Positions 1 through 8,042 are shown, counted from the stretch's first letter. The stretch: 43,360 bases of DNA from an uncultured Clostridium sp. (GCA_902496665.1 CABVBU010000028.1:1-43360), one strand, 5' to 3'. Notes: generated from the letters alone by a model not told the origin. Numbers and translations: made by a program.

Positions 1-91
1 ACCATTTTTATAAGAATTTTCAGGGTTTTACATACTGTTCAGTTTTCAAGGAACTATTTTGTTGTTTCTGCTCTTCAGAAGCAACTCGTTT

Positions 92-120
92 ATTCTATCA
101 AATCGTTTCCGATTTGTCAA
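92..120 (-). promoter_or_regulatory. Strong sigma-A promoter reading out of the left edge, probably for an rRNA operon
   Basis: On the minus strand TTGACA (115-120) and TAGAAT (92-97) are separated by exactly 17 bases. Downstream, at 36-49, the minus strand reads TTGAAAACTGAACA, a boxA-like leader motif common before 16S rRNA genes in Firmicutes. The transcript runs off the window, so the rRNA operon is inferred from the leader and the neighbouring tRNA genes. Confidence 0.75.
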
Positions 121-167
121 GAACTTTTTTAACTTTTTTCAAAGAAGTTTTCTTTGCAAGTTAAAAG

Positions 168-256
168 CGCAGAAGGAGGGATTTGAACCCTCGCGCCGCT
201 ACTAACGACCTACTCCCTTTCCAGGGGAGCCCCTTCAACCACTTGGGTACTTCTGC
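168..256 (-). tRNA. tRNA-Ser (anticodon GGA)
   Basis: An 89-base serine-type tRNA with a long variable arm. The acceptor stem pairs GCAGAAG with CTTCTGC and the discriminator is G. The anticodon stem CTCCC/GGGAG closes the loop CTGGAAA, giving GGA (reads UCC/UCU). The T-arm contains GGTTCAAATCC. The 3' CCA is not encoded. It lies 86 bases downstream of the second serine tRNA and is probably cotranscribed from the promoter at 456-484. Confidence 0.95.
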
Positions 257-342
257 ATTGGTTGACTCACATCTTGTTTTTTACAAGACTCATATTTAGT
301 TCTGCACTAGGAACTAATCTCTCTAGCTCCGCAGTACAGTAG

Positions 343-428
343 CGGAGAGAGTGGGATTCGAACCCACGCGCCCTTGCGGACAAACGGTTTTCAAGACCGC
401 CTCGTTATGACCACTTCGATATCTCTCC
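343..428 (-). tRNA. tRNA-Ser (anticodon TGA)
   Basis: An 86-base serine-type tRNA with acceptor stem GGAGAGA/TCTCTCC, discriminator G and a long variable arm. The anticodon loop CTTGAAA gives UGA, which reads UCA and probably other UCN codons. The 3' CCA is not encoded. The spacer to the GGA gene holds two small hairpins (TAGTTC...GAACTA and CTTGT...ACAAG) that could be processing sites. Confidence 0.95.
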
Positions 429-455
429 AAAGCGCTCTCTCAAACGTGCTCATTA

Positions 456-484
456 ATAATACCCTACAATATCATTTTTGTCAA
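456..484 (-). promoter_or_regulatory. Consensus promoter of the serine tRNA pair
   Basis: On the minus strand TTGACA (479-484), a 17-base spacer and TATTAT (456-461) stand 27 bases upstream of the tRNA-Ser(TGA) gene. The near-perfect hexamers and A+T-rich upstream DNA fit a stable-RNA promoter. Confidence 0.85.
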
Positions 485-676
485 GCGTTTTTCCAAGTTT
501 TTTTCGTTTTTTGGTTCTTTTTAAATTGTATACAAAATATGCTATCTTGTCACGTATTTAATATCAACATCTAGTGTTCCTGTATTATATATCCGATGAA
601 CTCGTGCCTTATCTAAAGAAAGTTTTTTCAGAATTTTTTCAAAAAGCTCTAAAAAAGTTTTATCCATCATACCGAC

Positions 677-699
677 AGAAGCTGCCGCCGGCAGCTTCT
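677..699. other. Perfect 10-bp hairpin in a gene-free stretch
   Basis: AGAAGCTGCC and GGCAGCTTCT flank a three-base loop. Neither strand has a T-run after it, so it is not an obvious terminator. The remainder of 485-717 shows no gene and no other clear signal. Confidence 0.6.
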
Positions 700-717
700 T
701 CCAGATGCATGCAATTG

Positions 718-755
718 TAAAAGCGTGATTTCTCTGTTTTCAGAAAAACCACGCT
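718..755 (-). terminator. Intrinsic terminator of the rnz-tsaD-ispD operon
   Basis: Reading the minus strand, AGCGTG plus an imperfect inner stem (TCTG/CAGA) closes a short loop and pairs with CACGCT, followed by TTTT. It lies about 50 bases beyond the ispD stop codon. Confidence 0.8.
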
Positions 756-803
756 CTCACCAAAGTCCCCGCTGACGGGTCCGTATTTTTATATAGAAGA
801 ACT

Positions 804-1526
804 CTATTCTGCCCCATGGGCACAGAGCGCCTCCGCGATCACCATGTCTTCCGGTGTCGTCACCTTGATATTGGAATAGCTGCCTTCCACGAACTTTACC
901 TTCGTATCCGTCATCCTCTCCACTACCATGGCGTCATCCGTGATATGGCTGCGGTCTGTTCCTGGCATGAACATCTTCTCATAGGCGCGGTAGATCAGTC
1001 CGAAGCGGAACGACTGGGGGGTCTGGATCTGCCATAAGGTGCTGCGGTCCGGTGTACTGGCGGAAAATCCATCCACGTCCGCCACTTTGATCGTGTCCTT
1101 CACCGGCATCGCCGCTACACATGCGGAGAATTCCCTGGCACCATCCACAGACCGCGCGATGATTGCCCCATTTACAAGGGGTCTTGCCCCATCATGGATC
1201 AGAACGATCCCGTCTTCCGGGAATCCTGTTGCCATCAAAGCCTTGAGTCCGTTCCACACGGAGTCATACCGCTCTTTTCCGCCGGGCACGACCTGTCTCA
1301 CGCTGGAAAGGTTATACTGCGCCACGATATCCTTTTTGCAGAACTCCACCTCGTCCGCTCCGGTCACCAGGATGATCTCATCCATCCCGGCTTTTTCAAA
1401 GGCTCGCAGGGTATGGACCACCACCGGTTCTCCTTTTAGGAGAAGATACTGCTTTGCCACCTTGCTGTGCATCCGTTTTCCATGTCCGGCTGCCAGCACG
1501 ATGGCTGCTGTTTTCACCTGTTTCAT
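804..1526 (-). CDS. ispD: 2-C-methyl-D-erythritol 4-phosphate cytidylyltransferase
   Basis: IspD transfers CMP from CTP to 2-C-methyl-D-erythritol 4-phosphate, the third step of the non-mevalonate isoprenoid pathway, in the cytosol. The 240-aa length is normal. The N-terminal nucleotide-binding signature AAIVLAAGHGKRM is followed by KQYLLLKG; the VLIHDGARPLV block and the DDAMVVE segment near residue 200 are also typical. The ATG overlaps the tsaD stop codon by one base (TAATG), with GGGAG inside the end of tsaD as ribosome-binding site, so translation is probably coupled. It is the last gene of the operon, before the terminator at 718-755. Confidence 0.96.
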   Translation of the reverse strand: MKQVKTAAIVLAAGHGKRMHSKVAKQYLLLKGEPVVVHTLRAFEKAGMDEIILVTGADEVEFCKKDIVAQYNLSSVRQVVPGGKERYDSVWNGLKALMATGFPEDGIVLIHDGARPLVNGAIIARSVDGAREFSACVAAMPVKDTIKVADVDGFSASTPDRSTLWQIQTPQSFRFGLIYRAYEKMFMPGTDRSHITDDAMVVERMTDTKVKFVEGSYSNIKVTTPEDMVIAEALCAHGAE

Positions 1527-2563
1527 TACCGCTCTCCCAGTTTCAGGTTCGGCACCGCATTGAGGTCCCAGCCTGCGCGGACTCCGTTGATATACTCATA
1601 GTATCCCGCAGCACCGATCATTGCTGCGTTATCGGTACAGAAGATCGGTGACGGATAGTAGAATTCGATTCCGGCTTTCTCACATGCCGCCTTCATGCCT
1701 GCGCGCAGGGCAGAGTTTGACGCAACGCCGCCCGCAATGGCGAGCTTCTTGTAGCCAAACTCCTTTGTTGCCGCAACGGCACGGCTCACGAGAACATCCA
1801 CCACCGCGTTCTGGAAGGAAGCGCAGAGATCCGGCACGCAGATCGTCTCTCCCTTCATCTCCGCCTGGTTGATATAGTTTAATACAGCGGATTTCATGCC
1901 GCTGAAGCTGAAATCATACTGGGATCCGCCGACTTTTGCCCGCGGAAATTCCATGGCATGAGGATTTCCCTCTTTTGCCGCCTTGTCGACCTTCGGGCCG
2001 CCCGGGTAGCCAAGACCTACGGCACGGGCAACTTTATCGAATGCCTCTCCCGCCGCGTCATCCATTGTGCGTCCGATGATCTCGAACTCACCGTAGTCCT
2101 TCACGATCACAAGATGCGTATGTCCGCCGGACACGATTTCGCAGACAAACGGTGGTTCCAGATCAGGATGCTCGATAAAGTTCGCGGATACATGGCCCTC
2201 AATATGATGAACCGGTACAAGCGGTTTCTTTGCCGCGTAGGCAATGGCCTTCGCTGCCGCAACGCCCACGAGAAGTGCGCCTACAAGACCCGGACCGTAT
2301 GTCACAGCGATGGCTGTGATCTCGTCCAATGTCATGTGTGCCTCGTCAAGAGCGGCCTGAACCACCTGGTTTACCTTTTCAATATGTTTTCTCGATGCGA
2401 TCTCCGGCACAACGCCGCCGTAGAGTGTGTGGAGCGCGATCTGGGAAGAGATCACGTTGGACAGCACTTCACGGCCGTTCTTCACGACGGAAGCTGCCGT
2501 CTCGTCACAGGAGCTCTCGATTGCAAGTATATATACGTCTTCTTCAACACTGTGTATCTTCAT
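1526..2563 (-). CDS. tsaD: tRNA N6-adenosine threonylcarbamoyltransferase
   Basis: TsaD (Kae1/Gcp family) moves the threonylcarbamoyl group onto A37 of ANN-decoding tRNAs to form t6A, working with TsaB and TsaE. The 345-aa protein has the expected ILAIESSCDETAAS start of the ASKHA fold, the metal-binding HHIEGH motif near residue 115, the SGGHTHL segment and the C-terminal AIAGGVASNSALR. It starts 3 bases after the rnz stop codon, with AGGA within the rnz end as ribosome-binding site. The usual partners TsaB and TsaE are not in this window, although rimI, which often accompanies them, lies upstream. Confidence 0.97.
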   Translation of the reverse strand: MKIHSVEEDVYILAIESSCDETAASVVKNGREVLSNVISSQIALHTLYGGVVPEIASRKHIEKVNQVVQAALDEAHMTLDEITAIAVTYGPGLVGALLVGVAAAKAIAYAAKKPLVPVHHIEGHVSANFIEHPDLEPPFVCEIVSGGHTHLVIVKDYGEFEIIGRTMDDAAGEAFDKVARAVGLGYPGGPKVDKAAKEGNPHAMEFPRAKVGGSQYDFSFSGMKSAVLNYINQAEMKGETICVPDLCASFQNAVVDVLVSRAVAATKEFGYKKLAIAGGVASNSALRAGMKAACEKAGIEFYYPSPIFCTDNAAMIGAAGYYEYINGVRAGWDLNAVPNLKLGER

Positions 2564-2566
2564 TTT

Positions 2567-3478
2567 CTAATCCTCATCAAATCCAAGTTCTGCAGACCAG
2601 CCGTCCCGGGCGGTCTTAATTTTCGGGAAGATCTCCCGGATCTCATTCAGGTATTCCTCCGGATGCATCAAAGACGGGCTGTAATGGGTCAGCCACATCT
2701 CCCGCGGATTCGCCTCTTTACCGAGCTTTGCCGCCTCCTGGAACATCATATGCTTATTCTCCCGCGCGTTGGCGATCTTTTCCTTCTCACCGTACATGCC
2801 CTCGCAGATAAAGAGGTCATTGTCCGCGGCATATTCGGCAATTGCCGGAACCGGGCGCGTGTCAGTCGTGTAGGTAACGGAAATTCCGCGGCGCTTTTCT
2901 CCCAGCACCATGTCCGGGGTCAGGATCCTACCCTCGTGCTCGATGGTCTCGCCTTTCTGCAGTCTGCTCCAGAATTTCTGCGGAATCTCCTGGGCTCTCG
3001 CCCGTTCCACATCAAACTTGCCATTTCTCGGGATCGTGATACGGTATCCATAGCAGGTCACACGGTGGTTTACGCGGAATGCGTCCACCACATAGGGACC
3101 CGCCTGAAATTTTTCTCTCGGCTCCGTGAGTTCTTTAAACACAAGCGGGAACGGAAGCTCCGGTGCGATGGTGCGCAGGGCACCAACGACACGTTCCAGA
3201 CCTTTCGGTCCCACCAGAAGTACCGGCTCCGTACGCTCCGCGTTTCCCATGGTCAGGAGAAACCCCGGAAGTCCGCTGATATGGTCGGCATGGTAGTGGG
3301 TAAAGCAGATCACGTCCACCGGCTTCGGGCTCCATCCCTTTTCTTTCAATGCGATCTGGGTTCCCTCGCCGCAGTCGATCAGCAGGTTGCTGCCATCGCA
3401 GCGCGCCATCATGGACGTTAGCCAGCGGTACGGCAGCGGCTGCATGCCGCCGGTTCCCAGTAAACAGATATCTAACAT
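2567..3478 (-). CDS. rnz: Ribonuclease Z (tRNA 3' processing endonuclease)
   Basis: RNase Z cuts 3' trailers from tRNA precursors that lack an encoded CCA, as both serine tRNAs here do. The 303-aa protein is a metallo-beta-lactamase fold enzyme: the MLDICLLGTGG start, the zinc motif FTHYHADHISGLPG near residue 60, the conserved VTYTTDTRP region and a late LTHYSPS histidine. The frame is open for 80 further codons upstream, but the ATG at 3478 is chosen because AGAGGAAAA lies just before it and the upstream peptide is unlike RNase Z. It leads the rnz-tsaD-ispD operon. Confidence 0.95.
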   Translation of the reverse strand: MLDICLLGTGGMQPLPYRWLTSMMARCDGSNLLIDCGEGTQIALKEKGWSPKPVDVICFTHYHADHISGLPGFLLTMGNAERTEPVLLVGPKGLERVVGALRTIAPELPFPLVFKELTEPREKFQAGPYVVDAFRVNHRVTCYGYRITIPRNGKFDVERARAQEIPQKFWSRLQKGETIEHEGRILTPDMVLGEKRRGISVTYTTDTRPVPAIAEYAADNDLFICEGMYGEKEKIANARENKHMMFQEAAKLGKEANPREMWLTHYSPSLMHPEEYLNEIREIFPKIKTARDGWSAELGFDED

Positions 3479-3535
3479 GTATTTTCCTCTGCATTCTATG
3501 ATAATAAAAGGTCTATATTTGTCCAGTCTGCACGT

Positions 3536-3565
3536 ATCATACCATAAAGCGGCAGTTATATGCAA
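3536..3565 (-). promoter_or_regulatory. Promoter of rnz-tsaD-ispD
   Basis: On the minus strand TTGCAT (3560-3565) and TATGAT (3536-3541) are separated by 18 bases, about 58 bases before the rnz start. The gene-free stretch 3479-3794 otherwise holds only the nested palindrome at 3586-3642. Confidence 0.65.
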
Positions 3566-3585
3566 GAGATGGAGGTTGATTCCTG

Positions 3586-3642
3586 GGCAGGAACTGTGGA
3601 AAGTGTTACTGTGTACAGTAACCGGGAAGTACAGAACCTGCC
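3586..3642. repeat. Nested palindrome with a minimal GTTACTGT/ACAGTAAC core
   Basis: The outer arms GGCAGG...CCTGCC and AACTGT...ACAGAA enclose an inner inverted repeat, GTTACTGT and ACAGTAAC with a 2-base spacer (3605-3622). The inner arms equal the termini of the 133-bp element at 41364-41496. The bases directly beside the core, TGGAAAGT (3597-3604) and CGGGAAGT (3623-3630), match at 6 of 8 positions and may be a decayed target duplication. I infer an extreme internal-deletion relic of that family. Confidence 0.45.
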
Positions 3643-3794
3643 GTCGATAACTTCTTTTGAATACATGGCAATAGAAAACGAGTACAGACAACCGCCCGTA
3701 CCCGTTTCTAACCTTCAAATATACTCTTGCAGCGCAAGCTGGTCTGAACCTGTTTCAGCATAACGGCATTTCTGCCGCATACCGTCTGCGTTTT

Positions 3795-4037
3795 TCACAG
3801 CAGCTCGGTCTCGTCCTCCACATCCACCGGAACCCGGAACTCCGCTGTCACTTCGTCGTAGCATTCCTCGCACAGGTCGAAATGGTGGACCTCCCCATCT
3901 TTTTCTGAAAAGAAGTCCCATGTGTGGTCCGACGTAAATACTCCTTCCCGGACGATTCCATGCTTCACTGCCAGTTTTTTCCCGCACCGGTTGCAGATCA
4001 CAGTCTCCAGTCTGCCGTCTTTTCCGTATTTTCTCAT
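3795..4037 (-). CDS. Small zinc-ribbon-like conserved protein of unknown function
   Basis: An 80-aa acidic protein with two cysteine pairs, ICNRCGKK (about residues 14-21) and LCEECYDE (about 55-62), which would form one zinc knuckle. It has no signal peptide or membrane segment, so it is probably cytosolic. GGAGG lies 10 bases before the ATG. It sits between rimI and rnz in the same direction, 75 bases after rimI. I do not recognise a characterised family; a zinc-ribbon regulatory or accessory role in tRNA or translation metabolism would be a guess from context only. Confidence 0.75.
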   Translation of the reverse strand: MRKYGKDGRLETVICNRCGKKLAVKHGIVREGVFTSDHTWDFFSEKDGEVHHFDLCEECYDEVTAEFRVPVDVEDETELL

Positions 4038-4112
4038 TCTTTCTTTTCCTCCGCCTTCTTCATCCCCGGCTCTCCCGGAGTCCCCTACAGTATAGCGGAA
4101 AATTTCGTGATT

Positions 4113-4592
4113 TTAAGTGGGAATCGATGGAACGGAACGTCTCCACATGATGAAGGCATCCTCCACCGGATCATGGTAGTAGTTTTTCCGCACGGCTTCC
4201 GCCTGAAAACCATAGGATTTATAAAGGTTTACGGCAGGTGTGTTTCCAGCGCGCACCTCCAGGGTCAGGTCCGGCGCTTCCTTTTCCTTTGCAGAGATTT
4301 CCAGACGGTCCATGAGTTTCTTTGACTCCCCACGGCCCCTGTGTTCCGGGAGAACAGCGATCCGCATGAGTTCACCTTCCCCGGCAAGGAAGCGGAAGTT
4401 GGCGTAGCCGATGACGGTGCCATCTCCGGCCGCCAGCACCCAAGCTTCGTCCCACTTGCTCTCCAGCATGTCGGATAAAAGTTTTTCGGACCAGGCGTCG
4501 GAAAAACAGGTCTGCTCGACCCGCTCCACTTCCGGGATATCGTCCTTGGTCATCCCTCGAAGAACAGTTTTATGAATATTGTCTATTTTCAC
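4113..4592 (-). CDS. rimI: RimI-type GNAT N-acetyltransferase
   Basis: A 159-aa GNAT fold protein of the RimI group, which acetylates the N-terminal alanine of ribosomal protein S18 in Escherichia coli and may act on other proteins elsewhere. Motif A is MRIAVLPEHRGRGESKKLM (the usual RGxGIG turn is RGRGES here) and motif B is EVRAGNTPAVNLYKSYGF. The start is GTG, supported by AAGGAG six bases before it. It is often found beside tsaB/tsaE/tsaD; here tsaD is three genes downstream and tsaB and tsaE are missing. Its upstream region is interrupted by a 133-bp repeat element. Confidence 0.85.
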   Translation of the reverse strand: MKIDNIHKTVLRGMTKDDIPEVERVEQTCFSDAWSEKLLSDMLESKWDEAWVLAAGDGTVIGYANFRFLAGEGELMRIAVLPEHRGRGESKKLMDRLEISAKEKEAPDLTLEVRAGNTPAVNLYKSYGFQAEAVRKNYYHDPVEDAFIMWRRSVPSIPT

Positions 4593-4629
4593 TATATTCT
4601 CCTTTTTTGCTACATTTCAATCAACTATG

Positions 4630-4762
4630 GCAACTATTCAGTACCTTCATAGTTACAAGCAAAAATCCATTCCAGATCGGCTGCGCCGATGGTTTTTTTG
4701 CCTTCCAGCTTATGTTTTCTTACGGTCAGCGCAACAAGTGCGCAGACCTGCTGAACAGTTAC
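4630..4762 (+). mobile_element. 133-bp three-hairpin element, copy A1
   Basis: Starts with a 27-bp inverted-repeat unit (GCAACTATTCAG...CATAGTTAC) and ends CTGAACAGTTAC, so the two termini are near-inverted copies. Inside are a hairpin with stem ATCGGC/GCCGAT flanked by A- and T-runs, and a second hairpin GGTC-GCGC/GCGC-GACC. The element is bordered directly by CAACTATG (4622-4629) and CAATTATG (4763-4770), an 8-bp direct repeat with one mismatch. There is no coding capacity. It matches copy A2 at 11996-12128 over most of its length. It fills most of the gene-free stretch 4593-4928; the remainder holds a terminator. Confidence 0.8.
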
Positions 4763-4840
4763 CAATTATGTCCATAATAGAATGTGGTTTGGCATAAAGT
4801 GCCTTTTTATTTAACAGAAAGTTTCGTTGGAATTTCCTGT

Positions 4841-4877
4841 CAAATGAACAGACTGCCGGGAAACAGATTCCCGGCAG
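4841..4877 (-). terminator. Probable terminator of the rfbC-to-glycosyltransferase operon
   Basis: On the minus strand CTGCCGGG pairs with CCCGGCAG (stem 4870-4877/4853-4860, 9-base loop), followed by a T-rich tail TCTGTTCATTT. It stands just beyond the stop codon of the large glycosyltransferase. Confidence 0.65.
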
Positions 4878-4928
4878 CTCCTTATCACAATATTGAATTG
4901 TCCATACCTGCTCGGCCTAGGGAACTTC

Positions 4929-7900
4929 CTACCGCTCTTTCTCCGGTGTAAAATCCTCCTCGATGACCTTCCATGCAGCCTCGACACTGAAGTACTCGCG
5001 GATGTATTTCTGGGTCTCCTCGCACATTCTGCGGCATTCTGCCGGATCCTGGTACATCTTGACTACCTCGTCAGCGAATGCCTCCGGTCCGTCGGCAACC
5101 TTCATGACGCGATCCGCCTCCGGGATTCCCTCGGAACCAATGGATGTGGTGACGATGGCAGCTCCATTGTAAACTGCCTCGACGACCTTGCCCTTAACTC
5201 CGGCGCCGTAGCGCAGCGGAACCACAACGATGCGGGATGTGGAATAAAGAGACGCAAGTTCTTCCTCCGTGACGAAACCTTTGACGATGATGCCGCTTCC
5301 CGGCTGTTCAAGCGCTTTGATCTCGTCTGTCACCTTGGAACCAACTACATAGAAGTTTACGTCGATCCTCTGTCTGATCAGCGGGAAGATCTCCTTTGCG
5401 AACCAGAGAACCGCGTCCGCGTTCGGTGGATGCGCGAAGCCGCCGACAAACAGCAGTCCTTCCCTCTTTGCGAAGTCCTTGTCGATATTCTCCAGGAATT
5501 TCTCATAGACGTAGGCTGTGATCGCCTTGATCTTGTACTCCGGATGGATCGCGTGGATCGCCTCCTCCTCCACGTAGGACGGATAATAGGAGACCGCCGC
5601 TTTCTCCATCAGGGAGAACTCGATGGATTTCCAGTAATCGGACTCCCGTTTCTTCTTGATATCGCCGGTGAGCTCGTACTCCCGGTACTCTCTTAAGAAA
5701 TGCAGGTCATGTCCGTAGTAGATCACCTTAATATTGGTGTTCTTTTTAATAAAATCAACATACTTGATAGCGATATGCGGACGGTTCAGGTACGCAAAAT
5801 CGATCTCATCTTTATTCTTTGTCAGCCAGTCCCAGATCCCTGCCTGGTACTCCGGTCCGTATAAGATCTCCACGCCCATCTGCTGAAGTGTTGTGGAGTA
5901 CGGCTCCTCGTGAAGGAAGTTGTCTCCGAGGAATTTCACGGAATATCCCATCTTCACGAACATTTTGAGGTACTGGTAAGTGGTCTTGGAACCCGCGTCC
6001 TTGTCGAAGGTCGGAACATAATGATCCACGACGAGGATCACCGGCTTCTTCTGACTTCTCTCACGGGCACGGAACGGGTTCGGATTGCCTGTGTTCACAG
6101 ACTGCTTTTTGAACTCGTCCGCCCATTTTTCCTTTAGCTTCTTACTGTTCTCCACCTGGTAGCGCTTCAGGCCGGTTCCGTTTACATCAGTACCGTTGGA
6201 GACGCCCTCGAAGTGGATGACTTTTGACAACGGCTGGTAGACTACACGGTATCCGGCTTTTCGTACCTCGAAGGCAAGGTCGGAGTCCTCGCAGTAGGCC
6301 GGTGCAAACAGCTCGTCGAAGCCGCCGATCTGTTTCCAGAGATCATTGGATAACAGGATCGCCGCGCCGGAGATATAGTCCACATCCTTCACGTAGTTGT
6401 ATTCCGGCTTCTCCGGATCGTCGAGACGTCCGTAGTTCCAGCCGGAGCCGTCGCTCCAGATAATTCCACCCGCTTCCTGGAGACGTCCGTCAGGGTAGAC
6501 CAGCTTGGAGCCAACCATACCGATCGTCGGATCAGATTCAATGAGGTTCACGAGTGATGAGAGCCAACCCGGAGTTACCTGTGTGTCATTGTTTAAGAAC
6601 ATCACATATTTTCCGCGGGCCGCCTTCGCTGCCTGGTTACAGTTTCTCAGGAAGCCCTGGTTCGTCTTGTTTCTGCAGATCACGAGATTCTCCGCGTACA
6701 GGGACAGCTCCTTAGTCGCGTCCGTGGACACGTCATCGGCAATGATGATCTCATAGGTCACATCCTTCGTGTTCTCTAAGATTGAGAGCAGGCAGGCATA
6801 GGTATAGTGGATCTGGTTGTAGACCGGGATCACGATGGACACGGTCGGGTGCTCCACATAGTCAAAGTGGAGTTTTCCATGCTCTAAGTAACCGGCGCCG
6901 ATCTTAAAGTCGCCGCGGATCCTGTTTCTTCCGTCCTTTGTGAAGTACAGCCTTCCGTATTTTCCCGGATGGAAGACGGTATTCTTGAAGTACCCCGCGA
7001 TCTTTCTCTTTCTCGTGCCCTTCGGCATGACTTTATCCACAGCGTGGTGGCATTTCCGAAGAACTTTCCACATGATCGCCTCATGTTTCGACAGGTACTG
7101 CAGGTCTCCCGCCATTCTCGCGTTCTCGCTTCTCAGGCTGGCGATGATGGCATCCAGGTTCGTCACATGGTTGTTTGTGAGACGCTGAACCTCCTGCTGC
7201 TTCATGATCGTGATGTCCTTCTCGGAGATCTCCTGCTTCAAGTTCTCGCACCAGTCTTTTACCTTGTAGAGCTCGCTCTCGCGGTCGAGAAGAAATTCCA
7301 CAGTCTTCGTCGGCTGCTCGTACTGTTTCATGTAGCCGAAGGAACCTGCGTCATGGACATAGGACTGGAATGCCTTTTCCATGCCGTCAAAGATCTGGAG
7401 TTCTTCCTCTGTGATCCCGAAATGGGCATAGAGATCCTCTTCTTTTGCGTTGAGAACTCTCTCGTAGCGTCTGTAAAAATATAAAAGATCGCGGTATTTC
7501 AAAAATTTCTCCGGGATCGGGAAATCAAATACCCATTCATAGTCAATTCCGTAGATGCAGTTCTCATTTTCCGGCACCATGAGGTTCTCAAAAAGGCCAT
7601 CCACGTTGGAAACTGCGACTGCTTTATCGCTGATAGCCGGAACTTTTCCGAATACCGCCTCGAACTCCGGTGTTGCCTCAAAGACTTTCGCGTCCGCATT
7701 TTCCGGGAACAGCACCTTCATCACAGTCTCAAGTTCCTGATACGGAACCTCGCCCATAACAATAGCTTCGCCCAGGGCATCCCCGACCGTCTTGCCGTTT
7801 AAGTACTGGAAGGAGACCGTCTTCTTATCCTTTTTCCATTCCGGCTTTAAGAAGCGGATGGCAGGATTCAGATCACGGATCTTCTCATATTTTTCTCCGA

Positions 7901-8042
7901 AGGAGCGGATATGTGCCTCGCCAGCCTCTGTGAGAGCCGTCTTTTCAACGGTGAGAACTCCGTCCTCCCGCACGATCTCCGTCTTTAACTGGAACTGCGC
8001 TGCTCTGGTCCGGTTGTATTTTACAAATAAAATCTGTCTCAT
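4929..8042 (-). CDS. Large two-domain glycosyltransferase (GT2 plus GT4-like)
   Basis: A 1037-aa protein, probably cytosolic or membrane-associated, that extends a surface glycan. Residues about 1-250 are an unrecognised N-terminal domain; about 265-330 are predicted coiled coil. A GT2 domain follows (VSIVIPVYNQ, IIIADDVSTDATKE, FLNNDTQVTPGW, CEDSDLAFEVRKAGY). The last third is a GT4-like domain (ILVVDHYVPTFDKDAG, LLFVGGFAHPPNADAVLWF, VVEAVYNGAAIVTTSIGSEGI). The start is the ATG that overlaps the methyltransferase stop (ATGA) with GGGGAAGG upstream; an in-frame codon 22 residues earlier has no such support. Two transferase domains in one chain suggest two successive sugar additions, which is inference. 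Confidence 0.88.
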   Translation of the reverse strand: MRQILFVKYNRTRAAQFQLKTEIVREDGVLTVEKTALTEAGEAHIRSFGEKYEKIRDLNPAIRFLKPEWKKDKKTVSFQYLNGKTVGDALGEAIVMGEVPYQELETVMKVLFPENADAKVFEATPEFEAVFGKVPAISDKAVAVSNVDGLFENLMVPENENCIYGIDYEWVFDFPIPEKFLKYRDLLYFYRRYERVLNAKEEDLYAHFGITEEELQIFDGMEKAFQSYVHDAGSFGYMKQYEQPTKTVEFLLDRESELYKVKDWCENLKQEISEKDITIMKQQEVQRLTNNHVTNLDAIIASLRSENARMAGDLQYLSKHEAIMWKVLRKCHHAVDKVMPKGTRKRKIAGYFKNTVFHPGKYGRLYFTKDGRNRIRGDFKIGAGYLEHGKLHFDYVEHPTVSIVIPVYNQIHYTYACLLSILENTKDVTYEIIIADDVSTDATKELSLYAENLVICRNKTNQGFLRNCNQAAKAARGKYVMFLNNDTQVTPGWLSSLVNLIESDPTIGMVGSKLVYPDGRLQEAGGIIWSDGSGWNYGRLDDPEKPEYNYVKDVDYISGAAILLSNDLWKQIGGFDELFAPAYCEDSDLAFEVRKAGYRVVYQPLSKVIHFEGVSNGTDVNGTGLKRYQVENSKKLKEKWADEFKKQSVNTGNPNPFRARERSQKKPVILVVDHYVPTFDKDAGSKTTYQYLKMFVKMGYSVKFLGDNFLHEEPYSTTLQQMGVEILYGPEYQAGIWDWLTKNKDEIDFAYLNRPHIAIKYVDFIKKNTNIKVIYYGHDLHFLREYREYELTGDIKKKRESDYWKSIEFSLMEKAAVSYYPSYVEEEAIHAIHPEYKIKAITAYVYEKFLENIDKDFAKREGLLFVGGFAHPPNADAVLWFAKEIFPLIRQRIDVNFYVVGSKVTDEIKALEQPGSGIIVKGFVTEEELASLYSTSRIVVVPLRYGAGVKGKVVEAVYNGAAIVTTSIGSEGIPEADRVMKVADGPEAFADEVVKMYQDPAECRRMCEETQKYIREYFSVEAAWKVIEEDFTPEKER

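Noticed and set aside
1958..3421. A 487-codon open frame on the plus strand
   Set aside because: It lies wholly opposite tsaD and rnz, whose products have clear motifs. Its translation has no recognisable family, and no ribosome-binding site is apparent.
4893..5696. A 267-codon plus-strand frame
   Set aside because: Antisense to the large glycosyltransferase, without homology or start signals; typical of GC-rich codon positions.
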